Source: Ancylobacter sp. Lp-2
Lineage (GTDB): Bacteria > Pseudomonadota > Alphaproteobacteria > Rhizobiales > Xanthobacteraceae
DNA length: 64,000 nt
NCBI RefSeq assembly: GCF_020523795.1
Contig: NZ_JAJALI010000001.1
Span: 372,001 to 436,000 of the forward strand
Direction: 5' to 3'
A program made the position numbers and the translations under genes. The notes under the pieces are model-generated. The model was not told the origin of the DNA. It did not search any database and was given only the letters and a program-made list of their open reading frames with translations. This document shows, piece by piece, positions 60,080 through 64,000 of this stretch (positions are counted from its first letter, which is position 1; the number at the start of each line of letters is the position of its first letter).

Positions 60080-62938
60080 ATGTCTCTCGTCCATGAGATC
60101 GACTACGGTACCCCCGCCCCCAAGACCGACAAGATGGTGACGCTCACCATCGACGGCGTCGAGGTCACGGTCGCGGAAGGCACGTCCATCATGCGCGCGG
60201 CGATGGAGATGGGGACGCAGATCCCCAAGCTCTGCGCCACCGACATGCTGGACGCCTTCGGCTCCTGCCGCCTTTGCCTGATCGAGATCGAGGGCCGCAA
60301 CGGCACCCCGGCCTCCTGCACCACGCCGGTGGCGCCGGGCATCAAGGTGCACACCCAGACGCCCCGCCTCGCGCAGCTGCGCAAGGGCGTGATGGAGCTC
60401 TACATCTCCGACCATCCGCTGGACTGCCTCACCTGCGCCGCCAATGGCGATTGCGAGCTGCAGGACATGGCCGGCGCGGTCGGCCTGCGCGAGGTGCGCT
60501 ACGGCATGGAGGGCGCGAACCACTTCGCCCCCACTTCCGAGCTCGTCATGCCCAAGGACGAGTCGAACCCCTATTTCACCTATGACCCGGCCAAGTGCAT
60601 CGTCTGCAATCGCTGCGTGCGCGCCTGCGAAGAGGTGCAGGGCACCTTCGCGCTGACGATTTCCGGCCGCGGCTTCGACTCGCGCGTCTCGCCCGGCCAG
60701 TCGGAAGCCTTCCTCACCTCGGAATGCGTGTCCTGCGGCGCCTGCGTGCAGGCGTGCCCGACCGCCACACTCTCCGAGAAGCGGCTGATCGAGATCGGCA
60801 CCCCCGAGCATTCGGTGGTCACCACCTGCGCCTATTGCGGCGTCGGCTGCACCTTCAAGGCCGAGATGCGCGGCCAGGAAGTGGTGCGCATGGTGCCGTG
60901 GAAGGAAGGCAAGGCCAATCGCGGCCATAGCTGCGTCAAGGGCCGCTTCGCCTGGGGCTACGCGATGCACAAGGATCGCGTGCTCAACCCGATGATCCGC
61001 GCCAAGGTCACCGACCCGTGGCGGGAAGTGTCGTGGGAAGAGGCGATCACCCATACCGCCAATGAGCTGAAGCGCATCCAGGAGACTTATGGTCGCCGTT
61101 CGGTGGGTGGGATCACCTCCTCGCGCTGCACCAACGAGGAAGCCTACCTCGTCCAGAAGATCATCCGCGCCGGCTTCGGCACCAACAATGTCGATACCTG
61201 CGCCCGCGTCTGCCATTCGCCGACCGGCTACGGCCTCAACCAGGCCTTCGGTACCTCGGCGGGCACGCAGGACTTCGATTCGGTCGAGGACAGCGACGTC
61301 ATCCTGGTGATCGGCGCCAACCCGACCGACGGCCACCCGGTGTTCGGCTCGCGCATGAAGAAGCGCCTGCGCGATGGCGCCAAGCTGATCGTCGTCGATC
61401 CCCGCCGCATCGACCTGGTGCGTTCGCCGCACATCAAGGCGGACTTCCACCTGCCGCTGCAGCCCGGCACCAATGTCGCCATCGTCACCTCGCTGGCGCA
61501 CGTCATCGTCACCGAGGGCCTGATCGACGAGCCCTTCGTGCGCGAGCGTTGCGACTGGGACGAGTTCCAGGACTGGGCGGAGTTCGTCTCCGACGAGCGC
61601 CACTCGCCGGAAGCGGTGTCGAAGCTCACCGGCGTGCCGGCCGAGTTGATCCGCGGCGCCGCCCGCCTCTATGCCACCGGCGGCAATGCGGCGATCTATT
61701 ACGGCCTCGGCGTCACCGAGCACTCGCAGGGCTCGACCACGGTGATGGCGATCGCCAACCTCGCCATGGCGACCGGCAATATCGGCCGTCGCGGCGTCGG
61801 CGTGAACCCGCTGCGCGGCCAGAACAACGTGCAGGGCTCCTGCGACATGGGCTCGTTCCCGCACGAGCTGCCCGGCTACCGCCATATCTCCGACGACGCC
61901 ACCCGCGCGACGTTCGAAGCCATGTGGGGCCGTCCGCTCGACGCCGAGCCCGGCCTGCGCATCCCCAACATGCTGGACGCCGCCGTCGAGGGCACCTTCA
62001 AGGCGATCTACATCCAGGGCGAGGACATCCTGCAGTCCGATCCCGACACCAAGCATGTCGCCGCCGGCCTTGCGGCGATGGAGCTGGTGGTGGTGCAGGA
62101 CCTGTTCCTGAACGAGACCGCCAACTACGCCCATGTCTTCCTGCCGGGCTGCACCTTCCTCGAGAAGGACGGCACCTTCACCAATGCCGAGCGCCGCATC
62201 CAGCTGGTGCGCAAGGTGATGGCGCCGAAGAACGGCTATGGCGACTGGGAAGTGACGCAGATGCTGGCCCGTGCCATTGGCATGGACTGGAACTACACCC
62301 ACCCCTCGCAGATCATGGACGAGATCGCCGCGCTCACCCCGACCTTCGCCGGCGTGTCGTTCAAGCGCCTCGACGAGCTCGGTTCGGTGCAGTGGCCCTG
62401 CAACGACGCCAATCCCGAAGGTGTGCCGATCATGCACATCGAGACCTTCGCGCGCGGCAAGGGCAAGTTCGTCGTCACCGAATACGTGCCGACCGACGAG
62501 CGCTCCGGCGCCCGTTTCCCGCTGCTGCTCACCACCGGCCGTATCCTCAGCCACTACAATGTCGGCGCGCAGACCCGCCGCACCGACAATGTCGCCTGGC
62601 ACCCGGAGGACCTGTTGGAGATCCATCCCCACGACGCCGAGCAGCGCGGCGTGCGCGACGGCGACTGGGTGCGCATCGACAGCCGCGCCGGCTCCACCAC
62701 GCTGCGCGCGGAGATCACCGACCGCGTGGCGCCGGGCGTCGTCTACACCACCTTCCACCACCCGACGACCCAGGCCAACGTCGTCACCACCGACTTCTCG
62801 GACTGGGCGACCAACTGCCCCGAGTTCAAGGTGACGGCGGTGCAGGTCGCGCGCTCCAACGGGCCGTCGCAGTGGCAGGAAGACTATGACGCCTTCGCCC
62901 GCCAGAGCCGCCGTATCGCCGTTGAAGCGGCGGAGTGA
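60080..62938 (+). CDS. fdsA: NAD-dependent formate dehydrogenase alpha subunit (molybdo-bis-MGD)
   Basis: A 952-residue catalytic subunit oxidising formate to CO2. The N-terminal [2Fe-2S] ferredoxin domain (CRLCLIEIEG), a His-Cys region, two [4Fe-4S] clusters (CIVCNRCVRAC, CVSCGACVQACP) and a further cluster (CAYCGVGC) precede the molybdopterin domain. The active-site ligand is Cys378 (ARVCHSPT), not selenocysteine. GGAGG precedes the ATG. It lies eleven bases after fdsB. Confidence 0.98.
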   Translation: MSLVHEIDYGTPAPKTDKMVTLTIDGVEVTVAEGTSIMRAAMEMGTQIPKLCATDMLDAFGSCRLCLIEIEGRNGTPASCTTPVAPGIKVHTQTPRLAQLRKGVMELYISDHPLDCLTCAANGDCELQDMAGAVGLREVRYGMEGANHFAPTSELVMPKDESNPYFTYDPAKCIVCNRCVRACEEVQGTFALTISGRGFDSRVSPGQSEAFLTSECVSCGACVQACPTATLSEKRLIEIGTPEHSVVTTCAYCGVGCTFKAEMRGQEVVRMVPWKEGKANRGHSCVKGRFAWGYAMHKDRVLNPMIRAKVTDPWREVSWEEAITHTANELKRIQETYGRRSVGGITSSRCTNEEAYLVQKIIRAGFGTNNVDTCARVCHSPTGYGLNQAFGTSAGTQDFDSVEDSDVILVIGANPTDGHPVFGSRMKKRLRDGAKLIVVDPRRIDLVRSPHIKADFHLPLQPGTNVAIVTSLAHVIVTEGLIDEPFVRERCDWDEFQDWAEFVSDERHSPEAVSKLTGVPAELIRGAARLYATGGNAAIYYGLGVTEHSQGSTTVMAIANLAMATGNIGRRGVGVNPLRGQNNVQGSCDMGSFPHELPGYRHISDDATRATFEAMWGRPLDAEPGLRIPNMLDAAVEGTFKAIYIQGEDILQSDPDTKHVAAGLAAMELVVVQDLFLNETANYAHVFLPGCTFLEKDGTFTNAERRIQLVRKVMAPKNGYGDWEVTQMLARAIGMDWNYTHPSQIMDEIAALTPTFAGVSFKRLDELGSVQWPCNDANPEGVPIMHIETFARGKGKFVVTEYVPTDERSGARFPLLLTTGRILSHYNVGAQTRRTDNVAWHPEDLLEIHPHDAEQRGVRDGDWVRIDSRAGSTTLRAEITDRVAPGVVYTTFHHPTTQANVVTTDFSDWATNCPEFKVTAVQVARSNGPSQWQEDYDAFARQSRRIAVEAAE

Positions 62939-62950
62939 TAGCATCGGGCG

Positions 62951-63799
62951 ATGATCGAGCCGGTTGTCCGCGTTTCCCGTCTGGCCTGCACGCCCCAGGG
63001 CGTGCGGGAAGGCGAGCGCGCGATCCCCGAGGAGACGCCGGTCGCCATCGTCCATAACGGCTCCACCTATGCCGTGATGATGGCGACGCCGGCCGATCTC
63101 GAGGATTTCGGCATCGGCTTCAGCCTCACCGAGGGCGTGATCGGCGCCCGTTCGGACATCGAGGATCTGGAGCTTCTCGAGTTCGACGAGGGCGTCGAGA
63201 TCCGCTTGTGGATCAATGCCGAGCGCGCCGGCCAAATGGTGGCGCGCCGGCGGCAGATCGCCGGGCCGACCGGCTGCGGCCTGTGCGGGGTGGAGAGCCT
63301 CGAACTGGCGGTGAAGCCGGCACGGTCGGTCGGCGAGGGGCGGGTGTTCTCCCCCGCCGACATCGCCCGCGCCATAGCCTCACTCGCCCCGGCGCAGCAT
63401 CTCAACCACGCAACCCGCGCGGTGCATGCCGCCGGCTTCTGGGAGCCGGAGGCCGGGCTGGTGGCGGTGCGCGAGGATGTCGGACGCCACAACGCGCTCG
63501 ACAAGCTGGTCGGTCATCTGGTGCGGCAGGACCGGCAGGCGACCGGTAATTCTGCGGCCGATGGCATCGTGCTGCTGACCAGCCGGGTGTCGATCGAGAT
63601 GGTCCAGAAGACCGCCATGCTCGGCGCCTCGGTGCTGGTGGCGGTCTCCGCGCCCACGGCCTTGGCGGTTCGTACCGCCGAGGCGGCGGGCATCACCCTC
63701 GCGGCGATCGCGCGGGACGATGGATTTGAAGTCTTTACCCATCCGCAGCGCATCGCGACCGGCGGACCCAACACGGAGACCGTTCCCCATGTCGCATGA
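62951..63799 (+). CDS. fdhD: Formate dehydrogenase accessory sulfurtransferase FdhD (FdsC)
   Basis: A 282-residue protein that transfers sulfur to the molybdenum cofactor before it is inserted into FdsA. The Cys-x-x-Cys pair Cys109-Cys112 is in TGCGLCGVES, with VREDVGRHNALDKLVG and LLTSRVSIEMVQKTAMLG downstream. It is the fdsC gene of the operon and overlaps fdsD by 11 bases. Confidence 0.96.
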   Translation: MIEPVVRVSRLACTPQGVREGERAIPEETPVAIVHNGSTYAVMMATPADLEDFGIGFSLTEGVIGARSDIEDLELLEFDEGVEIRLWINAERAGQMVARRRQIAGPTGCGLCGVESLELAVKPARSVGEGRVFSPADIARAIASLAPAQHLNHATRAVHAAGFWEPEAGLVAVREDVGRHNALDKLVGHLVRQDRQATGNSAADGIVLLTSRVSIEMVQKTAMLGASVLVAVSAPTALAVRTAEAAGITLAAIARDDGFEVFTHPQRIATGGPNTETVPHVA

Positions 63800-64000
63800 T
63801 TCGCACGACAGCCTGCCGCGGCTGATCTACATGGCGAACCAGATCGGTGCCTTCTTCGCCACCCAGAAGCACGACCGGGCGGTGGTCGGCATCGCCAAGC
63901 ACGTCAAGGATTTCTGGGAGCCGCGCATGCGGGCCAAGATCGAGGACCACATCGCCGAAGGCGGCGAGGGGCTGACGCCGCTGGTCGTCGAATCGCTGAA
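63789..64000 (+). CDS. fdsD: NAD-dependent formate dehydrogenase delta subunit, partial at window edge
   Basis: About 70 codons of a small soluble subunit are visible and the frame is still open at the edge. LIYMANQIGAFFATQKHD and FWEPRMRAKIEDHI match FdsD, which aids assembly of the FdsABG complex. ATG 63789 lies inside the fdhD end. It completes the canonical order G-B-A-C-D. Confidence 0.9.
   Translation, partial: MSHDSHDSLPRLIYMANQIGAFFATQKHDRAVVGIAKHVKDFWEPRMRAKIEDHIAEGGEGLTPLVVESL

Noticed and set aside
61205..61225. Possible selenocysteine site in the formate dehydrogenase alpha subunit
   Set aside because: The active-site codon is TGC (Cys378) with no in-frame TGA.
59990..63235. A 1081-codon open frame antisense to fdsB, fdsA and fdhD
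   Set aside because: High-GC codon bias leaves long antisense frames open; the composition is His/Arg/Gly/Ala-rich with no recognisable domain, and the plus-strand genes are certain.

Overview
The window is a contiguous stretch of GC-rich (by eye about two-thirds G+C) chromosome from an alphaproteobacterium of the order Hyphomicrobiales (Rhizobiales). The gene order (parB-parA-rsmG-mnmG-mnmE / rho-hemJ-hemE // ppsR-maf-aroE-coaE-dnaQ / secB / timA-mltA-smr-HTH / hslUV / hisB-DUF2628-hisHAFE-coaA / grpE-hrcA / rph-rdgB-hemW) is the conserved origin-proximal arrangement of that order. A soluble NAD-dependent formate dehydrogenase operon suggests a methylotrophic or facultatively autotrophic lifestyle, for example a Xanthobacteraceae member such as Ancylobacter, Starkeya or Xanthobacter; the family assignment is inference. 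I see no rRNA or tRNA gene, insertion sequence, prophage or CRISPR array.

Layout. 0-5.5 kb: SDHAF4-like factor, ArfB, a cyclic-nucleotide-binding protein, a CenR-like response regulator, an L,D-transpeptidase, YggS and a diguanylate cyclase. 5.6-9.9 kb: leuS-lptE-holA. 10-16 kb: parB, parA, rsmG, mnmG and mnmE on the minus strand, with ParB-binding parS sites. 16.2-22.3 kb: a thioredoxin-like/YyaL protein, a small membrane protein, rho, hemJ, hemE. The hemE-ppsR gap (22264-22574) is the likely chromosomal replication origin: transcription diverges from it, it carries several DnaA-box-like 9-mers, and the same gene pair flanks Cori in Caulobacter. 22.5-30 kb: ppsR-maf-aroE-coaE-dnaQ, secB, timA-mltA-smr-HTH. 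30-45 kb: hslVU, an MFS transporter, the his operon, coaA, alkB, an exported unknown protein, grpE, hrcA, rph-rdgB-hemW. 45-50 kb: an LpoA-like lipoprotein, rsmI-yraN-gshB, a small heat-shock operon and an OlsB-like acyltransferase. 50-57.8 kb: a complete branched-chain-type ABC importer with an alpha/beta hydrolase, then yifB. 58-64 kb: fdsG-B-A-fdhD-fdsD, running off the right edge.

How it works together. Most of the window is housekeeping. The origin, parS sites and ParAB form the replication and segregation module. The protein-quality genes (hslVU, grpE, hrcA, hsp20) carry heat-shock control, and the hsp20 leader can be folded into a compact ROSE-type RNA thermometer behind a sigma-32-like promoter. 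The fds operon promoter region holds an FNR/FixK-type box and a LysR-type palindrome although no regulator gene is adjacent. No dramatic new system is present; the most informative non-coding signals are the dispersed parS set with a recurring variant sequence, the ROSE element, and the fds control region.
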